Positions 1 to 11,937 of a DNA stretch of 64,000 bases are shown here, piece by piece (position 1 is the stretch's first letter; each line of letters starts with the position of its first letter). The notes beneath the pieces were generated by a model that did not search any database, was not told the origin of the DNA, and was given only the letters and a program-made list of their open reading frames with translations. The translations under genes and the position numbers were made by a program. Where the stretch lies: positions 27,118,093 through 27,182,092 of the forward strand of contig NC_066319.1 in NCBI RefSeq assembly GCF_022539315.1, in the 5' to 3' direction. The DNA comes from Serinus canaria (Eukaryota; Chordata; Aves; Passeriformes; Fringillidae).

Positions 1-3000
1 AACCAACCCAAAAAACCCCAGCATGTTCTCCTCCAGTTTCCTGTTTCCACTGAAAACATGGATTGTTTCCTTCTGTCTCGTACTGGTGACAGATTGTGCA
101 AAATGTATGTGGAGAGCTGGCTGGAACACAGCTCACAGGCTGCCAAGGACCAAATGTGTAACTATTTCAAAATGACAGCAACACAGCCATTAGATATTTG
201 ATGGGGAAATCTTTTAAGTCATAGGTTTCAAATCCCCTTTTTAACAAGGGAATATTTTATATTAATTTTAATCATTGAGAAATATAAACAGAGTGAGAAT
301 TTGTTTAATTGCAAAGAATTGCAGGGTGCTACAGTCCAGAACATAGAAGAGAGCTCTCTTTTGTGAAACATTCAATGCTTGCAATTATACTGTTTCCCCC
401 CCTATAATGTAGTTGTGTAACATCTTAATATCAGTCTTCAAATTTGAAGGAAAGTAAAGTTTATCATAGGAGAATGTTTGGTGGCCTCATAAAAAAATCT
501 CTCCCTCTCCCCCATTTGTGACACTTGGTCTGCATTGCTGAATTACTGCTTACTTACCCAGCTTGTTCCTAAGGCAGCATTCACATCAGCTTGTAGCAAA
601 AATATATCCTTTGAATGCAGGAGGAATTGGAGTGGGTTATGTTCTACAAATTCCCACTGTTTTTATTGAGCTTGGCCACCTAATTAAAGATCAAGTCAAC
701 TTCCCAGTGTTGAGATTCAGGATGAAATCTACCACATGCAAGGATGATGAGCCTATCCAGCAAGTGAAATTGAAGATAAAAAATCCAAAGCTGATGAAAG
801 GAAGGCCACTGGACAAAGTTTATGAAAGGCACACTGTCACTTGCTATGTGTGAGCTGCATAGTGTTAAAAACTAATCAACAGCATGCATCTCAGACTGGG
901 AGAACCAGTTCTCATTATGCTTTTGTCAGCCCTAAGAATGAGAAAGATGTGGTGTAAGCACTGGTGTGGATGTTGGAATGCATGGATTCCAGTCCTGGTA
1001 ATGAAAAAAGATCCCTGTGTGGGCAACTCAGCCCCTCTGCGGTTCTCTTTTTTCAGAACTGAAATGAGAATAGTGTTTCCCACTCAGGAATGTGGAGGAA
1101 GATTAATTAATGTTTGAAAAGCCAGTCTGCAGTGGGAAGAGTTATATAAGAGCTAAGTGTTTATTAATGATCACCCTTTTATAGAAACTGCTTCTTAGCA
1201 CAGTGATACAGTAGATTAATAAAATGTGCTCTTACCTGGAAAATAAGAGATTTGGGTGAATTCAGGAAGATTCAATCTGTTGGAGAACCCATGAAGTTTT
1301 GATTTAGCTTCCATTCTAGCAAAGTCTCACTGAAGCCAGTAGTTCTTTTGCCTGACTAACATCATGACCTTTTTCCCCCTGCAAAATCTGATTTGTTTGA
1401 GGAACATGAAATCTCTGCAGGTTCAATTCATGGCATTTCTTGGGACTCTTTTATGACACAAAGTGAATTTGAAAAATGGAAAAATCTAGACACTAAGAAC
1501 AAAGGCTGCTGGAACTGCAAATTTTTGGTCCTACAAAGGATCTGCTAGGATAATGTAAACCAAACTTGCCTCAGTTCTGGTTATGAAGTCCTCCAAATCA
1601 CTTTCTCACAAGGCATGTCTGAGACTGCTGTCACCCTTGAAGGCCACCTGTAAGTCCTCACAATGGAAAGGACTTGGCTGCAGAATTACTACTGACTCAG
1701 CTTATATTGATACTTGCTTTTTCCTGGTGAGCTGATACGTTTTTGCTGAAGATGAGTCTGCAGACCCGTCTGTTTTCCTATGTCATCCTTAACACCATAG
1801 CTAAAATCCCTGCAAGATCCTGTAAGGAATGAAGTAAACACCACCATTTTGGGACTTGCTGCAGGGAATGCAAGTCTCCTTTTGTGCATTGATCACCTGA
1901 TAGTGTCCTGGAAATAATTCGACAGAAGTCTTTGAGCAGTATTGGTAATTCATAGCAATATAATTATTTTTTTTAACATTCTTCTTCAAACACATAAAAG
2001 TAAGTGGGATAGAGTAGGATACTTGATGAGCTGATCCAGCTCATCTAGCAGATGGTCAATCTGCTAGAAATGTAAATCTCTTTCTCCATTCTAAGTAAAG
2101 CTGCAACATTTATGTAATTAGAGGAGGTTGCCATTCTAAAAGAATTTAAGCAGTGAGCTCTTTCTGGGTTGATGATTACTTAAGTGTTATGCTTTTCCAC
2201 TATTCAAAATATGGGGAAAGTCATACAGAACTGCTGCTTGTTGTTTTGACTCTTGTTCAGCATCTGTTCCACTGCTTGTCCTTTGCCCTGCAGGACCACA
2301 GAGAAGGAGAAGTAGTTTCCCTCTCCAGAATGCACTGGAAGAATACAAGGATGTTACTAGAAGAGGGAGTCTGAACTGATGTTTTGTGGAGAGCATGCAT
2401 CTAACAACAGTCTAGTTCTTCAAAATGTGTGGCAATTGTGTTAGGTTTACATACGAAAAATGAAGGCAGATGCTTCAAAGAATGGATGTGCATATCTATA
2501 TGAGTATCTTGTTCCTCTCAATATTCCCTCTTCCCTCCTGCAGGAGGTCTCTAAATCAAGGCCATTCAGAGACTTAAAAAATCTGTGACTGAGGACAAGA
2601 CATATTACACTTCAAAGAAACTTTTGTCTTGTTATGATGATTCTGTGATCATCACCTTGCACAAGGAGGAAAACTGGGAAAAAGCATCTAATATTCCAGA
2701 TCACTTATATGTATCATGAGCTTGTTTTATATATTTCTAATAAAGAAAAGCATTTTCCTTGAGGGAGTTTGTAAATCAGTTAGAAGAGATTAAGAATTAA
2801 ATATATTATTGTAATAAGCTTTTATTTACATTTTTTTATAATCTGTTCCAAATGGCGTAACATCAGTTGGTGTTTTCTGAGTAGTAGGAGAAAGGAATAA
2901 AATTTTATATTTTATTTATATGTAAATGAATAAGTGGGATGAGGGTGGTTGTTGTGTGGTTTTGGTTTTTTTTTTTTTTTTTGTTATACTTTAAAAATTT

Positions 3001-4157
3001 ATTTGTGGAGTCTTTGACATTCCCAGACTCCGGTGTCTGGAGAATGGGAAGAAAGTATCTGAATATGTTGCAGGATACATATTGGGGCCGAATTCAGCTT
3101 TTAGGAGTGGATGGTCACTATGCAGGACAGGCTGCTGGACAGGACATCTATTCCTGTTTGAAATCCTTGAGGTTAATTAAGGTGGCTGAAAATGTCTCTG
3201 TGAGGAAAAACTTGCAAGAAGGGCACTAAACTTTTGGTCTTTGTTTTCTAGTCTTTTAAAACAGCAATATTTGTATTTGGTAGACAAAATAGTTGTATAA
3301 AAGAAAATGAACATTCAGAGAATGCTTTGAAGATGAAAAGTGATAAATATTTGAGACGATAACATGAATAAAAAACTTTATAGAAAATCAATTCATATGT
3401 AATGAAACTTAAGATGTTGCCTGCCCTTGCTAAGCTCCCTGTGAAAGTGTAGAACCTTCCATCACCCCAAGCTGTTTGAATCTGTCCTTAATATCTGATG
3501 ACTTAATCCTAAAATAAATAAAAGTTCAGGAGCAGGATTCTCTGTCACATATTGCATTGTTCATTGGGATGCTGAATATGGAGTTTACCTGGGCAAAAAA
3601 TTATCACTACCACATGTTTTTTTAGCGAGAAACTGGATGATTTCCATCTCCTTGTCTTAACTGGGAATCTGTGAATAAAGCTATTTATTAACCTTTTAGA
3701 GAAAGCCTTTTAAAAAAATCTCATCTGTTTCCATTTTTCAGAGATCAGTAATGAAGAAAATAATGTTGTTTCTTCTCAAGTCTTGTTCCCATTGCTGTGC
3801 ATTGTGCAGCACCACCACTGGAACTGGCCTTTCATTTAATTTTATGTGCAGTCTTGTTAGTAATCTTAGCAGAGAGGATTAGGGCTCTGTGATCTGCAGG
3901 GACTCGATGCATTTGCCTAGGCCTGTGAAAAGGGCTGCTGGCAGCATGGTGGGAAGAAAGCTTGTTTGGAGATGTGCAGCTGCAGGGCTGTCACCTTTCA
4001 CCAGTGCCGGCTGGAAGGGTTTTGGGCAGGTGCATGGAGTGCATGGTGCTGTTCTCAGGGGAAAGGGAGCATTATTCGAGAGGATGCTGCTGTGGTTGTA
4101 GATCACACTGATGTTTCCATTCTCTCTTCTCCTCCCTCATATCTCCTTTCCATCCAG
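1..4157 (+). other. DPF3: DPF3 intron upstream of the C2H2 exon (3' part)
   Basis: No coding exon is recognisable here. The earlier DPF3 exons, which encode the N-terminal Requiem/DPF domain, the acidic linker and the first cysteine of the C2H2 finger, must lie upstream of position 1. The stretch is mostly AT-rich, with a poly-T run at about 2966-2982 and two back-to-back perfect hairpins at 2025-2067. A 96-codon open frame at 563-853 resembles no family I know. The intron ends in a pyrimidine-rich acceptor just before 4158. Confidence 0.8.
2025..2067. repeat. Two adjacent perfect inverted repeats
   Basis: GATGAGCTG (2025-2033) pairs with CAGCTCATC (2037-2045) across a 3-nt spacer. CTAGCAGAT (2045-2053) pairs with ATCTGCTAG (2059-2067) across a 5-nt loop. 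The two hairpins share base 2045. Each alone is within chance expectation for 64 kb; the abutting arrangement is less common. No function is known. Confidence 0.85.
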
Positions 4158-4295
4158 TCTGTGGCAAGCGTTACAAGAACAGGCCTGGGCTGAGCTACCA
4201 CTATGCTCACACCCACCTCGCCAGTGAAGAGGGTGATGAAGCCCGTGAGCAGGAGACCCGCTCTTCCCCTGTGCACCGAAATGAAAACCACAAAC
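4158..4295 (+). CDS. DPF3: DPF3 exon: C2H2 zinc finger and linker
   Basis: This internal exon encodes most of the d4-family Krüppel-type finger of DPF3/BAF45C, a subunit of the BAF (SWI/SNF) chromatin remodelling complex. After completing a split codon it reads [19 protein letters not shown], a d4-family signature, then an acidic linker ([12 protein letters not shown]) and HRNENHK. The acceptor is TTTCCATCCAG before 4158 and the donor is GTGAGT from 4296. The first two bases (TC) finish a codon begun upstream, Ile in the family, so the intron splits the finger's CxxC pair and the first Cys is outside the window. One base (C) is carried into the next exon. The 138-bp length and phase match the next exon exactly. 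The DPF1 and DPF2 paralogues differ in the linker; the tail exons downstream identify DPF3. Confidence 0.97.
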
Positions 4296-6482
4296 GTGAG
4301 TAGGATCTTCCCTTTGCCTTTGAGATCCTTTTCAGGGGTGTTACCTCCACCCTGTCTTTGCCTTGGGGAGGCTGGTGTTATTGCCTAGCTCAGTTGTGAG
4401 TGATTGGGACGTGGATGCTTGGAGCTAATCAGCCACAGCTCACACGGGTGCTGGCTCAGCTAGTCAGGAATTCATTTCAAACCCAGCATTATCTCTGCAG
4501 CAAGTCACTTTTCCATTACTGCTCCTGTGGGGAGGAGGTGGCAAGGAGAGGGGGGAAAAGAAGAGATGCCCAACCTGCCCATCATCAAGCAGCCTCCCAG
4601 TGGCTCTTAGTAAGGATGCTGAAGAAATACACATCCAGTCGTTTCAGGGGGCTGCCTTTGTTTTGCCTTTAAACAAGAGATATTTGTCAATGTCTCAGTT
4701 TTTCAGTATGAAAATAACCACCTTTCTCCCTTATACCTTCATCTGCTGCATAAACAGCTTACCCTCAACTTTGCCAAAAGCTGTTCCTTAGTTATAGTTT
4801 GACAAAAGCTATGAAAACACATCAGTACTGATGTGCAAGGAGGAGAGCAGGAATGTGAAAGGAGGATGTGCCTCAATTTCCCACACTGGTACAGCGCTGA
4901 AAGAGATCTAAGTGGTCCAAATTTTTCTGTGATGAATCATACATGCTCTGTGTGAGCATAAGGTCCATCACTCTCTTTGACCGTCCCTTCTGTGCTCCTT
5001 AGGCACAGAACAGGAAGTCGAGGATACTGTGTTCTCTTACTGATTTTTGCTAGTCTCTAGTCCCCTGTTTCTCAGTTTTACATACTATGTGATGTTTGCT
5101 GTGACCTTGGGATTTGTGTAGCTAGCTTTGTTCACTTTCAAAAAGTTCTTTTGGATCAGCATATGATCCGTGTTATTTTAGTTCAAAGTAATAAAGCAAT
5201 AAAATGCTTATAGGGAAAAATATGCAGAAAAACACTTTCTAATACCTTAAGAACTGCAAGAAATATGGAAGTAGGAAAACATTTACTTTCTAAGCAGTAT
5301 AATTGATAATTGTCCCCAGGGAAGTGTGGGAGGGGGTTTCCTTCCTCCAAAGCATCTGCTACTAGCCACTGTCTGAGCTTGAAGGACTGTTTAGTGTGAT
5401 CCCATTTGGCAAGCTCTATGTTTCTGTCATTTTTATGCTCTACCTTTTAGTTATTCACATGTTTGGTAGATTTGAAGTAAAAGTAATTTTGACTCCTCCA
5501 GCTGTTGATAAACTTGAGCTGTCAATGCACTAAGAGTGACTGCTTGAGCAGGCGGGGGAATGTCAGTGTTCACCCAGTAGCTTTTGTTTACTTAGCATTT
5601 ACATAATTTTGGGGATTTTTTGGCTGGTTGGTTGCTTTTTTCCTGTGCCTGCAGTAGTCAGTAATAGTTACATACCTGAGAGGAATATCGCAAATCTGTA
5701 TTGAATTAATATTAATAATGGTCTTGCAATGGGTGCCCAAAAAAAGAAAGGTGGTGTCCCATACCCTGAATTCAGCTTGACATAGGTGCCAAGAGGTCTC
5801 AGTCCTTGTGTCTGGTGCTTAGGAAATGATAGAAGTTAACAAGAAGAGCTAGAAGAGCTATGGTAAGGTTAGGAGTAGCGGACCTTGGCCCATGATAAAA
5901 AAGGTGCATTCTACACTGTGGGAAAGAGTAGCATGAGAGCTGCTTGGGCTTGTGTTCCCCCAGAGCATGTGGCAAAGGGAAGCTGCTCGTGCACAGATCC
6001 ACAAGCAGGCAGAAATTTATAACCATTGGGATAAACCTCTCTGATGCCCAGATTCCTGAGTGGAAAGAATAACCAGCCAGGAGCCAGTGATCTATGGGCA
6101 ACAGCCATGCAAATGTGCAGGTCAGCCTTGGGGAAAGTCCCAGATACTGGAAGGTAACTGTCCCAAATGGCTAAACTGTCACAGTGGCTGTTTGTTCCTT
6201 TTTTGCCTGTTTGTTTGTTTAGAGCCTTGAGCTCACATCTTGCATCTTTGCTCTTCCACTTGGCAATATTTAATTTATGCTGCCATTTATCTTCCATGTG
6301 AATGCTAATTGTCCACATTGCTAATGTGCAGTCATTAAATGGTCCCTTTGTACAGGGGGATGGTGGGAAGCCAGAGCATCAGATCCTTCCTCTCCCCTAA
6401 GAACTGCTAGGCATGTGTTATGAATTAGATTTGACAGGTCTGTGGCATCGTAGGTCTCGAGCTTCAAGAGTCCTCTCTGCAT

Positions 6483-6527
6483 GGGCTTGGGGGGATGGGG
6501 TAGGTGGGAGGGAGGGAAGGCAGGGGG
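6483..6527 (+). repeat. G-rich tract, putative G-quadruplex
   Basis: Seven runs of three or more G (6483-6485, 6489-6494, 6497-6500, 6506-6508, 6510-6512, 6514-6516, 6523-6527) lie within 45 nt with short loops. This satisfies the usual G3+N1-7 quadruplex pattern on the sense strand, so the structure could form in the DPF3 pre-mRNA as well as in DNA. Confidence 0.75.
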
Positions 6528-9500
6528 ATGTTAATCCAAACAGCTAATCTGCAACCCACTGAGCAGGAGGAGCAGAGATATGGTGTAGAGCAGGATCTGG
6601 TTATTTGCTGAGCAGTGTGTCAGAGATACGAGCAGCCTGATTTCGAAAAGGCAAGGCAAATCAAACCGGCCATTTGGAATTTGTTGTGCCGTGGGAGGTG
6701 AGCACTAGGTCAGTAAAGTTCAGGCGGGCGGCTGCAACATGAACTTCCTTCCTCTGTACCCACATCACCTCTACAGCTTCCACTCCTTGCAGAACCTGCA
6801 GTAACAGCAGCTCTGGTCATGCAGGAGGGAGCAGGACTTCGGCAGGATTCAACTATTGATGGCCTAACTGCTGCCAGGTTGAGACCTGAGAGCCTCTTGT
6901 CTTTCTGCATATTCAGTCCCCTCTATTTCATGCACAGACCAATTTGAGTAGGTCAGAAAATTATCCAGAGATTTGAAAAGAGATGTAGATAGGAGGAACC
7001 TGCCTAAAACTGAGACCCATTTAATAGGTGTGCATCAAAGAACTGGGACTGGCCCAAGTCCCATGTCTCACCTCCTTGGCACATCTCACTGTCCTTGACT
7101 GTGTAGAAGGTTTGTCTGTTTACATCTCTTTACATCTCTCTCTCCTTCTGTTCTTTCTCACATATAGATTACTTGTTGCAACATGAAAGACAATTCAACA
7201 GTCAACACCCTAGCCTGTGTTTTGTTTGAGCTTTAGTGGCTTGCTTTTTATGCTTTATCTAGCCCTTTGACACAAATAAATAGTCCTTCCTCGGTGTCTA
7301 GTCTTGCCTCTGCCTATACAAACATTTATTACTGACCTACTCTCTGATTTTGTTACCTGAGTACTGAGCTGTGAAAAAGAAATTATAGAAAACCTTTTAA
7401 AAAGTCAACTTCCCATTTCCTCAACTCCACTGAAAAAAACAAATGATCCCACACCATTTTCAGACTTTTCCTCTGCTGGCTTTTCCTCTGCATTTTGGCA
7501 CCGAGACCGTGAGATTTGTGAGCCCAGGGTGCATCCAAGCCTGCCACAGAACACCTGCTGTTTTATTCCATCTCTCTCCATGGGTACAGGCCAGCTCTGG
7601 GGGCAGCTGGTGCTCACAAATTTTGAGGCACTTCTGAAATAGAAATTACATTAGACTTCTATCTATTGAAATGTCTCTGTGAATGAGTGTACTAGTATAA
7701 ATGCTCTTTCTTAATTCCTGGGAGAATAGGATAGTGTATCTACATGGAGAAAAACTTCCTCTCCTTTAAAGGAGAAGAGTTCTCAGTGGCATTTTGCCGT
7801 GTGAAACGTTGATTGCAGGCGGCTGTGCAGAAGAAGCAACTGAACAGGATCTTATGCCCACAAGCACTTTGGCCAATGACAATCCTAAATGAAGTACATT
7901 GTGCTGAGTGCAGGTTGATCCATTGTGGAATACATGTAGTTAAGGAGAATGCATTCCTGTGCCCTCCTGCCCCTCTGCTAGCTTAAGCATCTGCCCTGCA
8001 AAACCACCTGTGTACATTATTTCATGGCATCAGCCTGTTGTGCCCAGTTCCATCACAGATTTTATTATGTGGATAAATCTCTTCTGGAGAGACCAGCCAA
8101 AGTTGTTTGTGTACTCTAAGCATAATTGGATACCCAGTCTCCAGAGATAAAAAATTAATGTGCTAACCTCAGTGTGCCTCCAAGCTGTCCTCCAGCTCCC
8201 CCACACAGTCATCTTTGAAACATTTTTATTTCCATCCAGGCAGGGGGCTGGCCATGAATAAATGAGGAGAGTCAGCCCCTCAGTTGGAGACGAGCTGTTT
8301 GTTCCTCTCCACGAGCAGCATCAATTTGAAAAGCTACATCAGGCCTACTTTTTCCGTGCCTCAGTGCTGATCCTTGCTGGGGCCATGGTGGGAGCTACTT
8401 CTGAATGCAAGGATGCATCAATGCCCCACCTTGCAACAAGATACCCTGCAGCAGGTGCTTTTCAGTGAAAATATGTACATTACCTTGAGTTGACTTCTTA
8501 GTCATTTAATCTGTTTGGATTTTTTCTCTTTTCAGAGCTTGTTTTCAAAAGAAAAAACACTCAGAATGCTAAAAGAAACAGTAATGACTGGAGAGTTTGA
8601 ACTGTGTAAAGATTTTCCTTAAATCCATTTTGCAGCTGTAAATTACTGAGACTTTTGTGTGGGTATTTTGCAATGCTGAGTTAAAAATCAGATCAGTTGT
8701 TTGGAGTTATGGCATAGTGGAAAATCCCAAAATTGTCTCCTATGTCGACAGAGAGCTAATTTGCAACCCACTTTTTTGTTTGTTTGGATTGGAGTCATGG
8801 GGTGGTTGTTTTGCTAGTTTGGTGTTTCTTTTCTGTACTGCCTGGACAGGGACGAAAATGTTGCTGTTGATGTGCAACTGTCAATGAAGAGAAGCACCGA
8901 GTGCTTCTCAGCAGTTTATGGGAAAATATTTCCAATCTGACAAATTGGTTTTCGAAACACGTGTTGCTTCAACAGCACATCAGCTCTTGATTTAGGATGG
9001 TATCATTAATGTATTTGTAGGGTTTTTTTCTTTTTCTGCTATCTCCCTTCTTTTTCTGCCTTTTTTTTATCCCCTTCATGTAGAATTTGAACCAAGTAAA
9101 ATCCAAATGCTTTAACTGAATTTGAACTGAATAGGTGCTCTCTGTCTTCTCACACTCCTCCAGTGAGTAATTTCCAGATAAAAGCCTCCAAGATGTTGCA
9201 GAAGCCTAATTCATGGCACTGGCCATTTTCACCTGAATATTGAGGGATGCTGCCAGATGGGGCTGTATACTGGGCATTACAATACCTTCTTGAGGTGGGA
9301 TATATTCCCTTAGCTGATGGGAATGATGTGCTTCAGTGGCCAGGCACCAAGTCTCTGCAGAGGTATCCTTTAAAGACAGGAAATCTGTATGTTAAGACGT
9401 CAGACTCTTTTGTCTGCCTACTCTGTATCTCCTACTCTAGTGCTCATAAGGCACTAGACAGTCACAATGTTTTACTCCTAGCAGCAGGCTTTTGGCTGAT

Positions 9501-10769
9501 GCTTTAGGAGTTCCTGCAGAAGACTCTATAAGGTCAGTGCACAGAAATTCTATTAAATGCTGCCTTAAGGTGGAGGAACACTGATTCTCTAAATCTACTG
9601 AATCCAATCAGTTGATGCTGTATTTTCCTAGCTGTACCTTCCAGCTACCTAGCTCACCTTCCACCTCTTTCATTAGCTGTTCAACTTAACGGCCACACTG
9701 ATTCCTGTAAAAGAGATGATCAAATGATCTTCCTTTCCCCACACTTAGAGGCTTCCTCTGACTTTTACAGATGTACCTCCTTCTCTTAGCACTTGTAGTG
9801 CTCCTTGGCTGCACTTCTCTGTGAGCAGGGGCTGTAGGAAAGGCAAACCTTTCAGAGCTGCTAAAAGTTGTGCAAAAGCAACAGCTTCTTCTCTCCCCAT
9901 GCTACCACGTAACTGAAAAAAGGAGATAAAATCCAGTTACTAGAGAGACCTGGCAATACTTTGGGTGGGTGGTTTGCAGCACCTCTCAATAGCATATCCT
10001 GCTTCTCTGGCTGCCAGCAAAGGCCATGCCCATCCCATGCGGGGGAGCGCAGCGTGGGGAGCCAGAGCTAGTGGAGGCCATGGGGCTGTGCAGGCTGATT
10101 AGCACGACTCTGGGAACAGAACACCAGCCATTTCCCAGCGTTACACCCAAGTTCCAAGTGTGTTTGGTAGAAAAACAGCACCACATTGACACAGATGTGC
10201 CGCCTCCAGCCTGCTGCAGGGCCCTGTATCAAGTGCCCCAACACTTCCCAGTTTCGGGCCAGCCAACATGCTTATCGCTGGTGCTAACAACAGAGTAAGT
10301 GACTGGCAATTTCCTCTCATTCAGTTTGATTTACAGTTCTTCCTGAAAAACGGCAATGAAAAACCCATGCACTTAATTCACGGTGAGGAGTCCACAGAAA
10401 TGGCTGCGCACATCCCTGCCTGGCTGCGTACGTGTGAGAGAGCCAGAGCCTGGAGTGCCCTTGAGCTGTGCGTGGCCTGCTCCTCACCACACCAGCAGTT
10501 GTGTTCTTTTGTTCTTCCTCCCCTGGGCAGGGTCTAGCCTTGAGCGCAGGAGCAGCTCCCCAATCTGCCGCTCTGCCCACCACTGCTCGCTGTACCCAGC
10601 AATAACAGGGACAGAAAGGGCTGCATGCCCAGCCAGCCATCTCCCTCCTCTTCTGTCAAAGAAAGCCACAGTCCAGGCACTACTTTTCTTTTGCCTTCTT
10701 AAAGCCACGTTTTCATTTAATCATCACAGTGTAATGTCTCTGGTGAGCCTGCCTGGCTTGCACTGAGCC

Positions 10770-10915
10770 GTTCTGAGCAGCGAGCGGAGGGGCCGCGCTG
10801 CGGTTCCTTACACTGAGAGCCGAGGCGGGCAGGTGGCAAGGCCGGCGCAGCCAGCCGGGCCGCGGTCACCATGGAGACGGGCCAGGCCTGCCGGGGGGGA
10901 CGAGGACAGGCACAT
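10770..10915. promoter_or_regulatory. Small CpG-dense island, candidate internal promoter
   Basis: CpG dinucleotides are dense here (for example GGGGCCGCGCTGCGG, GCCGGCGCAGCC, GGGCCGCGGTC) against an otherwise CpG-poor intron, and an Sp1-like GAGGCGGGC core is present. A near-ideal start context, GTCACCATGG, places an ATG at 10871 and opens a 66-codon frame to 11071 with no family resemblance. A consensus splice donor (ACAG then GTAAGA) follows at 11335/11336. Together these could be the promoter and first exon of a non-coding or alternative DPF3 transcript. No TATA box is evident and transcription cannot be shown from sequence. Confidence 0.35.
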
Positions 10916-11897
10916 GGAGACATGGCTTGGGATTATCTGTCACCGAGGCCTCCAAGGCGCTTGATGACTGCAAGTGCAGGCTCTTGGCTGGCGTTCTCCT
11001 GCTCAGGCAGACAGACATTGGACTTGCTCTTTGCCGGGGAGAAAAAGGGAGGAGCTGGAAAGGAAAACTAGCCCCATCTCAGACAAAGAGTCTTGTAAAT
11101 TAAACAAAAAAAACCAACAAACAAAACACCAACAAAAAAAGCAATCCCACCCCTTTTCCTCCATCGTGAGGTGCACTGGCTTGACTCAGGCCTACATGCA
11201 GGGTCCTGCGGTCTCCATTGTGTTCTAAAGATTCTTGTTGCAAACAGAGTAAATGGCCCGATTCAAAGCCCTTTGAATTGAATTGAAAACCTCCAGTGTG
11301 CTTTATTGGTTTTGGATCAAACCCAGAAGAAACAGGTAAGAACTGGACAAAATGTGCTAGGAAAAATCCCTTTGTGTATGCATGTATCTCTGACTGTAGC
11401 CAATTCACTGTAATCATTGAAATAAATGATGCACAGCTCCACACCCCAGCAGCAAGGCATGCACTCCATGCATTCTCTCTCCATCGCTCTCCCAGCAATG
11501 TGGATATGCCAAAAAACAGGGATAAAATGCTGCCAAACCTAGGTGCATATCTTAAATTATGCATATCTTCAGTATTGGGCTGTATTACCTACATGCTGAA
11601 GAAATATTCGTGACAGTGATTTTTTTACCCTGTAGCAGAAAACCAGTATTTCTTTTAAGCACTGGTTCCACCTCACAAGTTTTTGAAGATTGTCATCCAA
11701 ATCATCAAAATAATTTAACGTAGAAATCAGAAAAATCGATAGATATAAAGTTCTATTTATTTGGGGGTTTGTCTGTATATATTTTGAAGAACAACTATTT
11801 TAAATATCTGTACTCTGAGTTTTCTTTTTAAAAAACAGAGAAAAGAATTCCTTCTTCTGAACTTGCCTTCCATCCAAGATATTTTCTGCAGCCCTGA

Positions 11898-11937
11898 GAA
11901 GTAGAAAATTTCTACTTCTAATCTCTAAAAAGAGATT
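11898..11937. repeat. Two adjacent inverted repeats
   Basis: GAAGTAGAAA (11898-11907) and TTTCTACTTC (11909-11918) form a near-continuous palindrome around one central base. Next to it, AATCTCT (11920-11926) and AGAGATT (11931-11937) form a hairpin with an AAAA loop. Small local structures of unknown role. Confidence 0.8.

Noticed and set aside
563..853. 96-codon frame that looks protein-like
   Set aside because: Composition is fairly normal, but I recognise no family. It does not match the DPF3 region expected upstream of the C2H2 exon and has no convincing splice acceptor.
2633..2652. GATGATTCTGTGATC, similar to the short terminal repeat of CR1 elements
   Set aside because: No CR1 body could be recognised upstream and only about one unit is present; chance similarity is likely.
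11100..11564. 154-codon minus-strand frame
   Set aside because: The reading contains Leu/Val/Phe low complexity from an A/C-rich stretch and no recognisable domain; it is probably chance.
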